DNA of 64,000 nt from Pseudomonas yangonensis (GTDB lineage: Bacteria > Pseudomonadota > Gammaproteobacteria > Pseudomonadales > Pseudomonadaceae). The notes below the pieces were generated by a model. That model did not search any database and had not been told where the DNA came from. It was given only the letters and a program-made list of their open reading frames with translations. Positions 18,114 through 27,487 of this stretch are shown in pieces. Both the position numbers and the translations under genes were made by a program. The stretch is taken from contig NZ_BLJU01000002.1 of NCBI RefSeq assembly GCF_009932725.1, forward strand, positions 310,001 to 374,000. Reading direction: 5' to 3'. How positions within the stretch are numbered: position 1 is the stretch's first letter; the number at the start of each line of letters is the position of its first letter.

Positions 18114-20258
18114 ATGCTCAGTACCGAACTCAAGACCCAGATCCAGGGCGCCTATTCGCGCTTTCTCGAGGCCAAGTCGCTCAAGCCGCGCTACGGCCAG
18201 CGCCTGATGATCGCCGAGATCGCCAAGGTGCTCGGCACCATCCGCAGCGATGATGAGGGCAAGCGCCTGGGCGACCCCGCTGTGGTGGCGGTGGAAGCGG
18301 GCACCGGTACCGGCAAGACGGTAGCCTACAGCCTGGCCACCATTCCTACGGCCAAGGCTGCCGGCAAGCGTCTGGTGATCGCCACTGCGACGGTCGCCCT
18401 GCAGGAGCAGATCGTGCACAAGGATCTGCCCGATCTTTTACGCAACAGCGGGCTGAATTTCAGCTTCGCCCTGGCCAAGGGGCGTGGCCGTTACCTGTGC
18501 CTGTCCAAGCTCGACCACCTGCTGCAGGACGGCGCCGCGCAGAGCGCCACGGCCCAACTGTTCGAGGAAGAAGGCTTTCGCATCGACGTCGACGAGCAGG
18601 GTCAGAAGCTGTTCACCGCGATGATCGAGAAGCTTGCCGGCAACAAGTGGGACGGCGACCGCGACAGCTGGCCGGAGGAGCTGGAAGACAGCCGCTGGGC
18701 GCAGCTGACCACCGACCACAGCCAGTGCACCAACCGCCACTGCCCGAATTTCCAGCAATGCGCTTTCTATAAAGCACGCGAAGGCATGGGCAAGGTCGAC
18801 GTGATCGTCACCAACCACGACATGGTGCTGGCCGACCTGGCCCTGGGCGGCGGCGCGGTGCTGCCCGACCCGCGCGAGACCATCTACGTATTCGACGAAG
18901 GCCACCACCTGCCGGACAAGGCCATCGGCCATTTCGCCCATTTCACCCGCCTGCGCTCGACCGCCGACTGGCTGACCCAGATCGACAAGAACCTGACCAA
19001 GCTGCTGGCGCAGAATCCGTTGCCTGGCGATCTCGGCCGCCTGATCGAACAGGTACCGGAGCTGGCCCGTGAACTCAAGACCCAGCAGCAGTTCATGTTC
19101 ACGGCCTGTGAAGAGATTGCCGACTTCAAGGCCGGCGAGGACATGGAAGGGCGCGAGCGCCCGCGCCACCGCTTCGTCGGCGGGGTGGTGCCGCAGCACC
19201 TGACCGAACTGGGGCTGGAGCTGAAGAAAGGCTTCTCCAAGCTCAACGATCTGTTCACTGGCGTTACCGAGCTGCTCAAGGAAGCCATGGATGGTGAGGG
19301 CGCGGTGGGTATCGCCAGCCACCAGGCCGAGGAGTGGTATCCGCTGTTCGGCAGCCTGATGGCCCGCGCCAAGGGGAACTGGGAGCTGTGGCTGGCCTTC
19401 ACCGCCGAGGACCCCGAGGAAAGCCCACCGATGGCACGCTGGCTGACTCTGGCCGAGAGCGGGGCGCTATACGACATCGAGGTCAACGCCAGCCCGATCC
19501 TCGCCGCCGAGACTCTGCGCCGCAATCTATGGAATGTCGCCCACGGCTGCCTGGTGACCTCCGCGACCCTGACCGCGCTGGGCACCTTTGACCGCTACCG
19601 CATGCGTGCCGGGTTGCCCAAGGTGGCGGTCACCGCCATCGTGCCGAGCCCTTTCCACCATGCCGATGCCGGCCTGCTGCGCGTACCGGATCTCAAGGCC
19701 GACCCGCGCGAGGCCGCCGCGCATACCGCGGCGATCATTCGTGATCTGCCGGGCCTGGTGGCCGGCAGCCGTGGCTCGCTGGTGCTGTTCTCCTCGCGCA
19801 AGCAGATGCAGGACGTGTTCGATGGCCTTGACCGCGACTGGCGCAAACGTGTGTTCATCCAGGGCAACCTGTCCAAGCAGGAGACCCTGAACAAGCACAA
19901 GGCGCGAGTCGATTCAGGCGAGGAAAGCGTGCTGTTCGGCCTGGCCAGTTTCGCCGAAGGCGTCGACCTGCCGGGCGCCTATTGCGAGCATGTGGTGATC
20001 GCCAAGATTCCCTTTGCCGTACCCGACGACCCGGTGGAAGCGGCGCTGGCCGAGTGGATCGAGGCACGTGGCGGCAACCCCTTCATGGAAATCGCCGTGC
20101 CGGATGCGTCGCTGCGCCTGGTACAGGCCTGCGGTCGCCTGCTGCGTACCGAGGCCGATCGCGGCACCATCACCCTGCTGGATCGCCGGGTGGTTACCCA
20201 GCGTTACGGCAAGGCCATTCTCAATGCCTTGCCGCCGTTTCGCCGGCAGATAGATTAA
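18114..20258 (+). CDS. dinG: ATP-dependent DNA helicase DinG
   Basis: XPD-like superfamily 2 helicase of 714 residues that unwinds damaged, forked or R-loop DNA in the 5'-3' direction. Walker A AGTGTGKT is near residues 62-69 and DEGHH near 261. The 4Fe-4S cluster cysteines can be read in RYLC (near 129) and in QCTNRHCPNFQQC (near 205-217). A C-terminal helicase block with QACGRLLRTEADRGTI carries motif VI. The start MLSTELKTQIQGAYS is the family N-terminus; the upstream extension was rejected. It converges with the first antiporter operon, with five bases between them. Confidence 0.95.
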   Translation: MLSTELKTQIQGAYSRFLEAKSLKPRYGQRLMIAEIAKVLGTIRSDDEGKRLGDPAVVAVEAGTGTGKTVAYSLATIPTAKAAGKRLVIATATVALQEQIVHKDLPDLLRNSGLNFSFALAKGRGRYLCLSKLDHLLQDGAAQSATAQLFEEEGFRIDVDEQGQKLFTAMIEKLAGNKWDGDRDSWPEELEDSRWAQLTTDHSQCTNRHCPNFQQCAFYKAREGMGKVDVIVTNHDMVLADLALGGGAVLPDPRETIYVFDEGHHLPDKAIGHFAHFTRLRSTADWLTQIDKNLTKLLAQNPLPGDLGRLIEQVPELARELKTQQQFMFTACEEIADFKAGEDMEGRERPRHRFVGGVVPQHLTELGLELKKGFSKLNDLFTGVTELLKEAMDGEGAVGIASHQAEEWYPLFGSLMARAKGNWELWLAFTAEDPEESPPMARWLTLAESGALYDIEVNASPILAAETLRRNLWNVAHGCLVTSATLTALGTFDRYRMRAGLPKVAVTAIVPSPFHHADAGLLRVPDLKADPREAAAHTAAIIRDLPGLVAGSRGSLVLFSSRKQMQDVFDGLDRDWRKRVFIQGNLSKQETLNKHKARVDSGEESVLFGLASFAEGVDLPGAYCEHVVIAKIPFAVPDDPVEAALAEWIEARGGNPFMEIAVPDASLRLVQACGRLLRTEADRGTITLLDRRVVTQRYGKAILNALPPFRRQID

Positions 20259-20263
20259 GCGGT

Positions 20264-20605
20264 TTATTCACCGCCTCTGTTGCGTTGTTCCAGCTCATCA
20301 CCCAAGCGCCCCAGCGTCGGCCGAATGCCGGCGCGGTGAGCGGCGCGGGCGATGGCGTGCGCAGCCAGCGGGGCGCTGGCCAGCAGAATCGGCAGGCCGA
20401 GAAAGGCTTCCAGGGCCAGTTCGCCGCTAGTGGCCAGGGCTACTGCACCCAGCAACAGCACCGCGCCGAGTACCCCGGCCTTGCTCGCCGCGTGCATGCG
20501 GCTGTAGCTATCGGGCAGGCGCAGCACGCCAATCGCGCCGAGCAGGGAAATCAGCGCGCCGCTTAGCACCAGCAGCGAGGCCAGCCAGGCTTGGATCTCG
20601 TTCAT
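20264..20605 (-). CDS. mnhG: Na+/H+ antiporter subunit G (operon 1)
   Basis: Small membrane subunit (113 residues, three helices) of the Mrp/Mnh complex. The family core is GALISLLGAIGVLRLPDSYSRMHAASKAG, given here only in part. It is the last gene of the minus-strand operon, its ATG overlapping the mnhF stop by four bases. The C-terminus is longer and more basic (RAAHRAGIRPTLGRLG) than in the second copy at 50884. Confidence 0.92.
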   Translation of the reverse strand: MNEIQAWLASLLVLSGALISLLGAIGVLRLPDSYSRMHAASKAGVLGAVLLLGAVALATSGELALEAFLGLPILLASAPLAAHAIARAAHRAGIRPTLGRLGDELEQRNRGGE

Positions 20606-20913
20606 GGACGTTCCTCGCGTTTTTCCGGCATATGGCAGTGAGCGTCGTCGAACAGGAAGGCAAAGGCTGCCGTGCCGAGAAACGACACCAGTGCCAGCAG
20701 TACGGCGACGTCGATGAACAGTGCCTCGCCGCGCATCAGACACAACAGCGCCATGGCGGCCACCGCCAGCAGGGTCAGGGCGTCGATGGCCACCGCGCGA
20801 TCCGGGCGGCTCGGCCCGCGCAGCAAGCGGTACAGGCTGATCAAACCGCTCAGCGCGAGCAAGACTGCAGCCAGTGGCAATACCCAGGCTGCTCCGGCCA
20901 GGTGCAGGGTCAT
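20602..20913 (-). CDS. mnhF: Na+/H+ antiporter subunit F (operon 1)
   Basis: Three-helix subunit of 103 residues. LYRLLRGPSRPDRAVAIDAL is the MnhF signature. It overlaps mnhE and mnhG by ATGA at each end, so the three small subunits are translated in a coupled way. The C-terminal FDDAHCHMPEKREERP tail is cytoplasmic and absent from the second copy. Confidence 0.92.
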   Translation of the reverse strand: MTLHLAGAAWVLPLAAVLLALSGLISLYRLLRGPSRPDRAVAIDALTLLAVAAMALLCLMRGEALFIDVAVLLALVSFLGTAAFAFLFDDAHCHMPEKREERP

Positions 20914-21407
20914 GGCGTTACTCCTTCGGCTTTACTCGCATCGAGCCAGGCCAGCAGACGGCGCTCCAGCTCGATGAGGATGTCGGTCATGTCCTCGCGG
21001 CGACGTGCATCGAGGGCGTGGATGTAGAGCAGGCCCTGCTCCGGGTCGTAATCCAGGGCCAGGGTGCCAGGGGTCAGGGTCAGCAGGGTGCCGAGCAGGG
21101 TGACCTTGTCCACTTCGCGGCGGGTGACCGGGTAGGCCAGTATCGCCGGCTCCACGTCGACCCGACGCGCCAGTACCAGGGTGGCAACGTGATAGGTGGC
21201 GAGAAACACCTGGGCGATGAACCACAGGCAGAAGCTGACGCCATGCTCCAGGCTGCGCGCGTAACGGCGCAGGCGCGCCACGGCCACGCCCAGCAGGCGC
21301 ACCAGCAGGTAGAGCAGGGTGAAGGCCAGCAGGCCGCCGCCCAGGTGCCCGGCGCCGACGCTCCAGGCCAGCATGGCGCTGGCCAGCAGATGGATGAGAA
21401 ACGACAT
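20910..21407 (-). CDS. mnhE: Na+/H+ antiporter subunit E (operon 1)
   Basis: Subunit of 165 residues with two or three N-terminal helices and a cytoplasmic alpha/beta end. The family motif VTLLGTLLTLTPGTLALD is visible, and LYIHALDAR marks the C-terminal domain. The start overlaps the mnhD stop by one base. Required for complex assembly in characterised Mrp systems. Confidence 0.92.
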   Translation of the reverse strand: MSFLIHLLASAMLAWSVGAGHLGGGLLAFTLLYLLVRLLGVAVARLRRYARSLEHGVSFCLWFIAQVFLATYHVATLVLARRVDVEPAILAYPVTRREVDKVTLLGTLLTLTPGTLALDYDPEQGLLYIHALDARRREDMTDILIELERRLLAWLDASKAEGVTP

Positions 21408-22903
21408 CAGGCACCTCCTGCGCCAGCGAAGGGTTGCAGATAGGCCTGCGGATCGGCGAGCTGCGCGGCGGCCGCCACGGCGTAGTCGATCAGCGGGCCG
21501 GCGCCCAGGCCGATCAGTACGGTCATCACCGCCAGGGCGCTCATGCCTATCCAGGCCGGGCGCATGCCGGTGACCACTTGCAGCGCCTCTTCACCCTGTG
21601 GATGAGGTTTGAGGAAGGCCTCGTTCCAGATCTTGTTCATCGACAGCAGGGTGAACACGCCGGTCAGCAGCGCGATGCCCGCTGCCCACCAGGCCGCGGC
21701 ATCCAGGCTGGCCTTGACCAGCAGGAACTTGGCCCAGAAACCGGACAGCGGCGGTATGCCGGCCAGCGACAGCGCCGGAATGGCGAACAGCAGCGCCAGC
21801 CAGGGCATGCGCTTGTACAGCCCGCCCATGTCGGCCAGCCGCTCGGAGCCGCAGATGCGCGCCGCCAGCCCGCCGATGAAGAACAGGTTGGCCTTCACCA
21901 CGATATGGTGGATCAGGTAAAACACTGCGCCGGCCAGCGCCAGCGGGGTGGCCAGGGCCAGGCCGAGGATCATGTAGCCGACCTGACTGACGATATGGAA
22001 CGACAGGATGCGTCGCACCTCGGTCTGCGCCGCTGCGCCGAGCACCCCCACCAGCATGGTGGCGCAGGCCACCCACAGCAGCAGTTGATGGGGCAGGCCG
22101 TATTCCGGCCAGAGCAGGGTCACCAGGCGGATCAGCGCGTACACGCCGACCTTGGTCAGAAGCCCGGCGAACATCGCCGACACCGCGGTGAGCGCCACGT
22201 GGTAGGTGGCCGGCAGCCAGCCGAATACCGGAAACAGCGCGGCCTTGATGGCGAACGACAGCAGCATCAGCAGCAGCGCCGGGGTGACGCCGGGCGGCGC
22301 TTCGCCGCTGCGCATGATCACCGCCAGTTCCCCCATGTTCAGCGTGCCGCTGGCGCCGTAGACCAGGCCGGCGGCGAGCAGGAAGATCAGCGTGGCGAAC
22401 AGGTTCAGCGCCACGTAGGTCATGCTGCCGGCCAGCCGGCGGCTGCCACCGCCGAGTGCCATCAGGGCGAAGCAGGCGATCAGCAATACCTCGAACCAGA
22501 CGTACAGGTTGAAGATGTCGGCGGTGATGAAGGCGCCACAGAGACCGGTCAGCAGGCCCTGGATGAACAGGTGGAAGTCGCGGCCGATCTTGCTGTCGTT
22601 GTCCTTGGCCACGCCATAGAGCAGGGTAACCAGGGCGACCACGGCGCTGATGGCGATCATCACCGCCGACAGCCGGTCTATCACCAGGCTGATGCCGAAC
22701 GGCGCCTGCCAGCCACCTACCTGGCCGGTCAGCACTATCCCCTGCGCCGCCTGCCAGACCAAAACCAGGCCGACTGCCAGCAACAGGGCGGCGCCGCTCA
22801 GGCTGAGCACGCGCACGGCCAGCAAATTACGGCGCAGGATGATCGCCAGCAGCAGGCTGCATAGGGGTACCAGAATCGGTGCAACCAGTAACGCGTGGTT
22901 CAT
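21407..22903 (-). CDS. mnhD: Na+/H+ antiporter subunit D (operon 1)
   Basis: Proton-pumping-like membrane subunit of 498 residues, homologous to complex I NuoN/NuoM, with about 14 helices. LYVWFEVLLIACFALM holds the conserved Glu of helix 5, and ALFPVFGWLPATYHVALTAVSAMFAGLLTKVG (given partly) holds the Lys of helix 7. Together with MnhA it forms the ion-translocating part. It overlaps mnhC (ATGA) and mnhE. Confidence 0.95.
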   Translation of the reverse strand: MNHALLVAPILVPLCSLLLAIILRRNLLAVRVLSLSGAALLLAVGLVLVWQAAQGIVLTGQVGGWQAPFGISLVIDRLSAVMIAISAVVALVTLLYGVAKDNDSKIGRDFHLFIQGLLTGLCGAFITADIFNLYVWFEVLLIACFALMALGGGSRRLAGSMTYVALNLFATLIFLLAAGLVYGASGTLNMGELAVIMRSGEAPPGVTPALLLMLLSFAIKAALFPVFGWLPATYHVALTAVSAMFAGLLTKVGVYALIRLVTLLWPEYGLPHQLLLWVACATMLVGVLGAAAQTEVRRILSFHIVSQVGYMILGLALATPLALAGAVFYLIHHIVVKANLFFIGGLAARICGSERLADMGGLYKRMPWLALLFAIPALSLAGIPPLSGFWAKFLLVKASLDAAAWWAAGIALLTGVFTLLSMNKIWNEAFLKPHPQGEEALQVVTGMRPAWIGMSALAVMTVLIGLGAGPLIDYAVAAAAQLADPQAYLQPFAGAGGA

Positions 22904-23304
22904 CGGCGAGCCTCCGCACCCTGGGCGTCGCTCTCATGTTCGCTGTCGTGCCAGTCCGGCGCCGGTTGCTCGGTGATCGAGCTGACCGAGTCGGTAGTCT
23001 TGTCGCCATGCAGTTCGCGGGTGCGCTTGAGCAGCGCCAGGGCGAAGATGAACAGACTGAACCCGATGACGATCGCCGTCAGCACCAGCGCCTGCGGCAG
23101 CGGGTTGGCCGCATCGAGCGTATTGCCAACCTCGACGAAGGCCGGGCGCTCGCCGAAGAAGCGTCCGGCGGTGAGAACCCCCAGGTTGATTGCGTTACCC
23201 AGTACCACCACACCCAGCACGACGCGCTTGAGATTGCGGTCCAGAAGCATCCACAGGCCCAGACCCGCCAGGCCTCCGGTCGTGATTGCAGCGAGCCATT
23301 CCAT
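22900..23304 (-). CDS. mnhC: Na+/H+ antiporter subunit C (operon 1)
   Basis: NuoK-like subunit of 134 residues with three helices (GLAGLGLWMLL, VVLGVVVLGNAINLGVL, PLPQALVLTAIVIGFSLFIF). After the third helix comes a 40-residue charged tail (TTDSVSSITEQPAPDWHDSEHESD) which the second copy lacks. The ATG at 23304 overlaps the mnhAB stop. Confidence 0.93.
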   Translation of the reverse strand: MEWLAAITTGGLAGLGLWMLLDRNLKRVVLGVVVLGNAINLGVLTAGRFFGERPAFVEVGNTLDAANPLPQALVLTAIVIGFSLFIFALALLKRTRELHGDKTTDSVSSITEQPAPDWHDSEHESDAQGAEARR

Positions 23305-26024
23305 CAGTGGCGAACTCCCGTGAGCTTGTCGATCATGTGCAGGGCAGAGCCGAACACGGTGAGGAAAACGCCGATATCGAAGAGCAAGGGCGTGCCCAGC
23401 GGAAGCCCGCCGGGGAAAATCCAGAGGCCGGTGAGAAAGGCACTGCCGGTCATCAGGCCGAGGATGCCGGCGCCTGCCGCGCAGCCCAGGCCGAGGCCGA
23501 TCAGTTGCGCTGGCGCCAGCGGCAGCACGCGGCGAATCTGTCCGTGGCCGTAGGTCAGTACCAGCAGGATCAGGCCACATGCCGCGACAAGGCCGCCGAT
23601 GAAACCGCCGCCCGGCAGGTTATGCCCGCGCCACAGCAGCAGCAGGGAGGCGGCCAGCATCAACCAGGCCAGCGGGCGCAGACCCTGGCGCAGCAGCGGC
23701 GAGGTGAAGGCGTCTTCACCGCTGTGCTCGCCGCCGAAGCGTCGGCCGGTGCCGAGCAAACTGGCTGCGGCAAGGGCCGAGAGCGCGACCACGAGTATTT
23801 CGCCGAGGGTATCGAAGGCGCGGAAGTCCACCAGAATCACGTTGACCACGTTATGTCCGTGACCGCCCGGCAGGCTGTTGGCCTGGTACCACTGGGCGAT
23901 TTCGCCCGGCAGCGGCAGGCTGACCGCCAGCAGCAGGGTGCCGGTCACGCTGAGGCCGAAGAGGATCGCCACGCCGGCATGCAGACGGCGCTTCCAGGGC
24001 GCGCGGGCGCCGCTGGGCGGCACTGTGGGCATCTTGCGAAACACCAGGGCGAGGAAGATCAGGCTGAGGGTTTCCACCATCAGCTGGGTCATCGCCACGT
24101 CCGGGGCGTTGACCGAGACGAAAACCAGCGCCAGACCCAGTCCGCAGGCGCCGAGCGCTGCCAGCAAGGTCAGGCGGCCGGGCAGGAATGCCGCCGCCAC
24201 GCCGCCGGCCAGTGCCAACAGGCAGCCGGCCAGGCCCAGCGGCGAGATCGGGCTGTAACTGCCCTGCAGCAGCTGCGGCAGGGCCGGCAGCAGGCCGACC
24301 GCAAGCAGACCTCCGACCGCCAGTGCCAACAGCACCAGATGCTGGCGCAGCGAGCCATGCTGGAAGCGCGCGGCGAGCAGTCCGGCGAAGTGGAAAACGC
24401 GTTTGAGCAGGCGATCCCAGATCAGGTCACCGCTGACGTTCCAGGCCGCGTTGGCACTATCGAGCAACTGCCGGACCCGGTCGCGCATTACGTAGAACAG
24501 CACGCCCAGCGATACGGTCAGCAGGCTGGCCAGCAGCGCCGGAGTGATGCCACCCCATAGATAAAGGTTCACATCCACCGGGCCGCGCGCCACGGCCTGT
24601 ACCGCATTGTTCACCAGCCAGGTTTCCGGCCAGGCATTCCAGGCGCCGAGCAGGAAGCCGCCGATGGCCAGCAGCATCGGCCCCAGCCACATCGGTAAGC
24701 CGACTTCGTGCGGCTCGCGTGGATAATCGCCACGCTTGCCGAGGAAGGTCTGCAGGAACACCAGGCCGGCAGCGGCGAACAGCAGGGCATTGGTGAGGAC
24801 CATCACCAGGGTCACTGCCCAGCCGATATGACCCATCTCGATCAGGCCGCTGTATTTGAACTCCTTGGCGATGAAGCCGAAGAACGGCGGCAGGCCGGCG
24901 TTGGAGAATGCCGCCAGGGCCACGGCTGCACCGGTTAGCGGCATGAAGCGGATCAGCCCCCCCAGGCGCGCCAGCTCTCGTGTGCCGGTGGCGTGATCGA
25001 CGGCGCCGACTGCCATGAACAGCGCGCCTTTATAGAGGGAATGCGCCACCAGATAGAGCACGAAAGCCTGCAGCCCATAGCTGGTGTTGGTGCCGATCAG
25101 CATGGTCAACTGACCCAGCACGGTGACCGTGGTGTAGGCCAGCAGCCGTTTGAGATCGGTCTGGCGGAAGGCAAGAAAGGCGCCGAGCACTGCGGTGGCG
25201 GCGCCGAAGGTGATCAGCAGCGTGCCCCAGCCGACGGAGCCGCCCAGCACCGGGTTCAGGCGGGCCAGCAGGTAGATGCCGGCCTTGACCATGGTCGCCG
25301 AGTGCAGATAGGCCGATACCGGTGTCGGTGCGTTCATCGCATTGGGTAGCCACAGGTGGAAGGGCACCTGTGCCGACTTGGTGAAGCAGCCCAGCAGCAC
25401 CAGGCCGATGATTGCCGGCAGCAGCACATGGCCTTCGATCTGCTCGGCGCTGAGGCTGGAGAACTGCCAGTTGCCGGTGGCACCGCCGAGCAGGATCAGG
25501 CCCGCCAGCAGCGCCAGTCCGCCGCCGCCGGTGATCAGCAGCGCCTGCAGCGCCGCCCGGCGCGAGACGGCCTTTTCATGTTGGAAGCTGATCAGTAGGA
25601 AGGAGGCGATGCTGGTCAGCTCCCAGAACACGAACATCGCCACCAGATCGTCGGCCAGCACCAGGCCGAGCATCGCCAGCATGAACACCAGCAGGTAGGC
25701 GTGAAAGCGACCGAGGTGGACATGACTGGACAGGTAGCTGCCGGCGTAGAGCACGATCAGGCTGCCGATGCCGCTGATCAAGAGGGCAAACAGCAGCGAG
25801 AGGCCGTCCAGGCGTAGACTCAGGTTGATGCCCAGGGCCGGAATCCAGCTCATGCTCTGCACGACGGCATCGCCGCCGGCGATCAGCGGAATCTGTTGAA
25901 CGAACCAGATGAAGGCCACCAGCGGCGCCAACATCAGCAGCCAGCCCGTGCGAGCGCCCAACAGGCGCGTCAGGCCAGGCGCCATAACGGCGGCCAGGGC
26001 GATCAGGGACAATAGGTAGAGCAC
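23304..26024 (-). CDS. mnhA: Na+/H+ antiporter subunit A fused to subunit B (operon 1)
   Basis: Large 906-residue membrane protein, homologous to NuoL. Residues 1-500 hold the antiporter core with Glu135 (FVFWELTS) and the helix-7 Lys in SATMVKAG. Residues 500-760 form the MrpA C-terminal extension. From about 770 the MnhB domain follows ([20 protein letters not shown]), fused in frame. The start is a GTG with AGGAG seven bases upstream (26031-26036); earlier GTG codons lack a site. First gene of the operon, divergent from the serine hydrolase. Members of the family exchange Na+ or K+ for H+; the ion is not readable here. Confidence 0.94.
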   Translation of the reverse strand: MLYLLSLIALAAVMAPGLTRLLGARTGWLLMLAPLVAFIWFVQQIPLIAGGDAVVQSMSWIPALGINLSLRLDGLSLLFALLISGIGSLIVLYAGSYLSSHVHLGRFHAYLLVFMLAMLGLVLADDLVAMFVFWELTSIASFLLISFQHEKAVSRRAALQALLITGGGGLALLAGLILLGGATGNWQFSSLSAEQIEGHVLLPAIIGLVLLGCFTKSAQVPFHLWLPNAMNAPTPVSAYLHSATMVKAGIYLLARLNPVLGGSVGWGTLLITFGAATAVLGAFLAFRQTDLKRLLAYTTVTVLGQLTMLIGTNTSYGLQAFVLYLVAHSLYKGALFMAVGAVDHATGTRELARLGGLIRFMPLTGAAVALAAFSNAGLPPFFGFIAKEFKYSGLIEMGHIGWAVTLVMVLTNALLFAAAGLVFLQTFLGKRGDYPREPHEVGLPMWLGPMLLAIGGFLLGAWNAWPETWLVNNAVQAVARGPVDVNLYLWGGITPALLASLLTVSLGVLFYVMRDRVRQLLDSANAAWNVSGDLIWDRLLKRVFHFAGLLAARFQHGSLRQHLVLLALAVGGLLAVGLLPALPQLLQGSYSPISPLGLAGCLLALAGGVAAAFLPGRLTLLAALGACGLGLALVFVSVNAPDVAMTQLMVETLSLIFLALVFRKMPTVPPSGARAPWKRRLHAGVAILFGLSVTGTLLLAVSLPLPGEIAQWYQANSLPGGHGHNVVNVILVDFRAFDTLGEILVVALSALAAASLLGTGRRFGGEHSGEDAFTSPLLRQGLRPLAWLMLAASLLLLWRGHNLPGGGFIGGLVAACGLILLVLTYGHGQIRRVLPLAPAQLIGLGLGCAAGAGILGLMTGSAFLTGLWIFPGGLPLGTPLLFDIGVFLTVFGSALHMIDKLTGVRH

Positions 26025-26260
26025 TCGTATCTCCTGTGCCGAGCGTCGAATCCAGGACGGCCTGACGACCACGCACGTACCGCTAGCCGGCGTTCCGGTC
26101 TGGCATGGATTCAGGGCGTATCGGTCATATCAGGCCGCGCTTTTTTCAGCATAGGAAAAACCAATCGAAGATCGCTATTTTATGAAGTTTCAGAACATTG
26201 CATGATAGGCGGCTGCCATCATCGGCAGTATTGGGCCAAGCAGCGAAACGGGAGAACAGC

Positions 26261-27406
26261 GTGCAGATTCAGGGCTATTTCGACTTGCGCTTCGAGGCGG
26301 TGAGAGATGCGTTCGCCGCACTGTTCGACGATGCGCAGGAGCGGGGCGCGGCCCTGTGCGTGAAGATCGGCGGTGAAACCGTGATCGACCTGTGGGCCGG
26401 GGTCATGGACAAGGACGGCCAGCAGCCCTGGCACAGCGATACCATCGCCAACCTGTTCTCCTGTACCAAGCCCTTCGCTGCCGTGGTGGCCTTGCAGTTG
26501 GTGGGCGAGGGCAAGCTCGACCTGGATGCTCCCGTGGCGCGTTACTGGCCCGAATTCGCCGCCGCCGGCAAGGAGTGCATCAGCGTGCGCCATCTGCTTT
26601 GCCATCAGGCAGGCTTGCCGGCGCTGCGTCAGCAACTGCCCGCCGAGGCGCTGTACGACTGGCAGACCATGACCGATGCGCTGGCGGCTGAAGAACCCTG
26701 GTGGCCGCTGGGCGATGGCCATGGCTACGCGCCCATTACCTATGGCTGGCTGATCGGCGAGCTGATTCGCCGGGTAGAAGGCCGCGGCCCCGGCGACAGC
26801 ATTGCTGCGCGCATCGCCAAGCCTTTGGACCTGGACTTTCATGTCGGCCTGGCCGACAGCGAATTCGACCGCGTCGCCCATATCGCCCGCGGCAAGGGCA
26901 ATCTCGGCGATGCCGCCGCGCAGCGCCTGCTCAAGGTGATGATGAGCGATGCCAGCGCCATGAGCACGCGCTCGTTCACCAACCCGCCGTCGATCATGAC
27001 CAGTACCAACAAGCCGGAATGGCGGCGCATGCAACAACCGGCCGCCAACGGTCATGGCAACGCGCGCAGCCTGGCGGGCTTCTATGCCGGTCTGCTCGAC
27101 GGTAGCCTGCTCGATGCCGAGCTGCTGGGCGAAATGACCCGCGAACACGGTGTCGGTGACGACAAAACCCTGCTGACCCGCACCCGTTTCGGCCTCGGCT
27201 GCATGCTCGATCAGACCGATGTGGCCAACGCCACCTACGGCATGGGGGCAAAAGCCTTCGGTCATCCCGGTGCCGGCGGTTCCAGCGGCTTTGCCGACCC
27301 GGAACGGGACCTGGCATTCGGCTTCGTGATCAACAATCTAGGACCGTTCGTCTTGATGGACCCCCGCGCGCAGAAACTTGCACGCCAGATTGCGGACTGT
27401 ATCTGA
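26261..27406 (+). CDS. Serine hydrolase, class C beta-lactamase/esterase EstB family
   Basis: A 381-residue protein of the beta-lactamase-related family. The catalytic SxxK is SCTK at residues 67-70, the tyrosine motif is probably YAPITYGW near 170, and a C-terminal GHPGAGGSSGF replaces the KTG box, as in EstB-type esterases. No signal peptide is visible, so it is probably cytoplasmic and an esterase rather than a beta-lactamase. The start is a GTG with GGGAG six bases upstream; the longer ATG extension has no ribosome site. Divergent from antiporter operon 1. Confidence 0.87.
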   Translation: MQIQGYFDLRFEAVRDAFAALFDDAQERGAALCVKIGGETVIDLWAGVMDKDGQQPWHSDTIANLFSCTKPFAAVVALQLVGEGKLDLDAPVARYWPEFAAAGKECISVRHLLCHQAGLPALRQQLPAEALYDWQTMTDALAAEEPWWPLGDGHGYAPITYGWLIGELIRRVEGRGPGDSIAARIAKPLDLDFHVGLADSEFDRVAHIARGKGNLGDAAAQRLLKVMMSDASAMSTRSFTNPPSIMTSTNKPEWRRMQQPAANGHGNARSLAGFYAGLLDGSLLDAELLGEMTREHGVGDDKTLLTRTRFGLGCMLDQTDVANATYGMGAKAFGHPGAGGSSGFADPERDLAFGFVINNLGPFVLMDPRAQKLARQIADCI

Positions 27407-27487
27407 TTGAACGGCTAAACTCGCGCCAATCGTTCCGTAACAACCATAACGAATCGACCATTAGATCTGTTTGACCTCGGGGGCTAC

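Noticed and set aside
21434..22864. 476-codon plus frame rich in Gln, Gly and His
   Set aside because: Antisense of mnhD; glutamine and histidine richness follows from reversed Leu and Met/Val codons.
26261..27406. Beta-lactamase resistance gene
   Set aside because: No signal peptide and the KTG box is replaced by an EstB-like motif, so an esterase is more likely.
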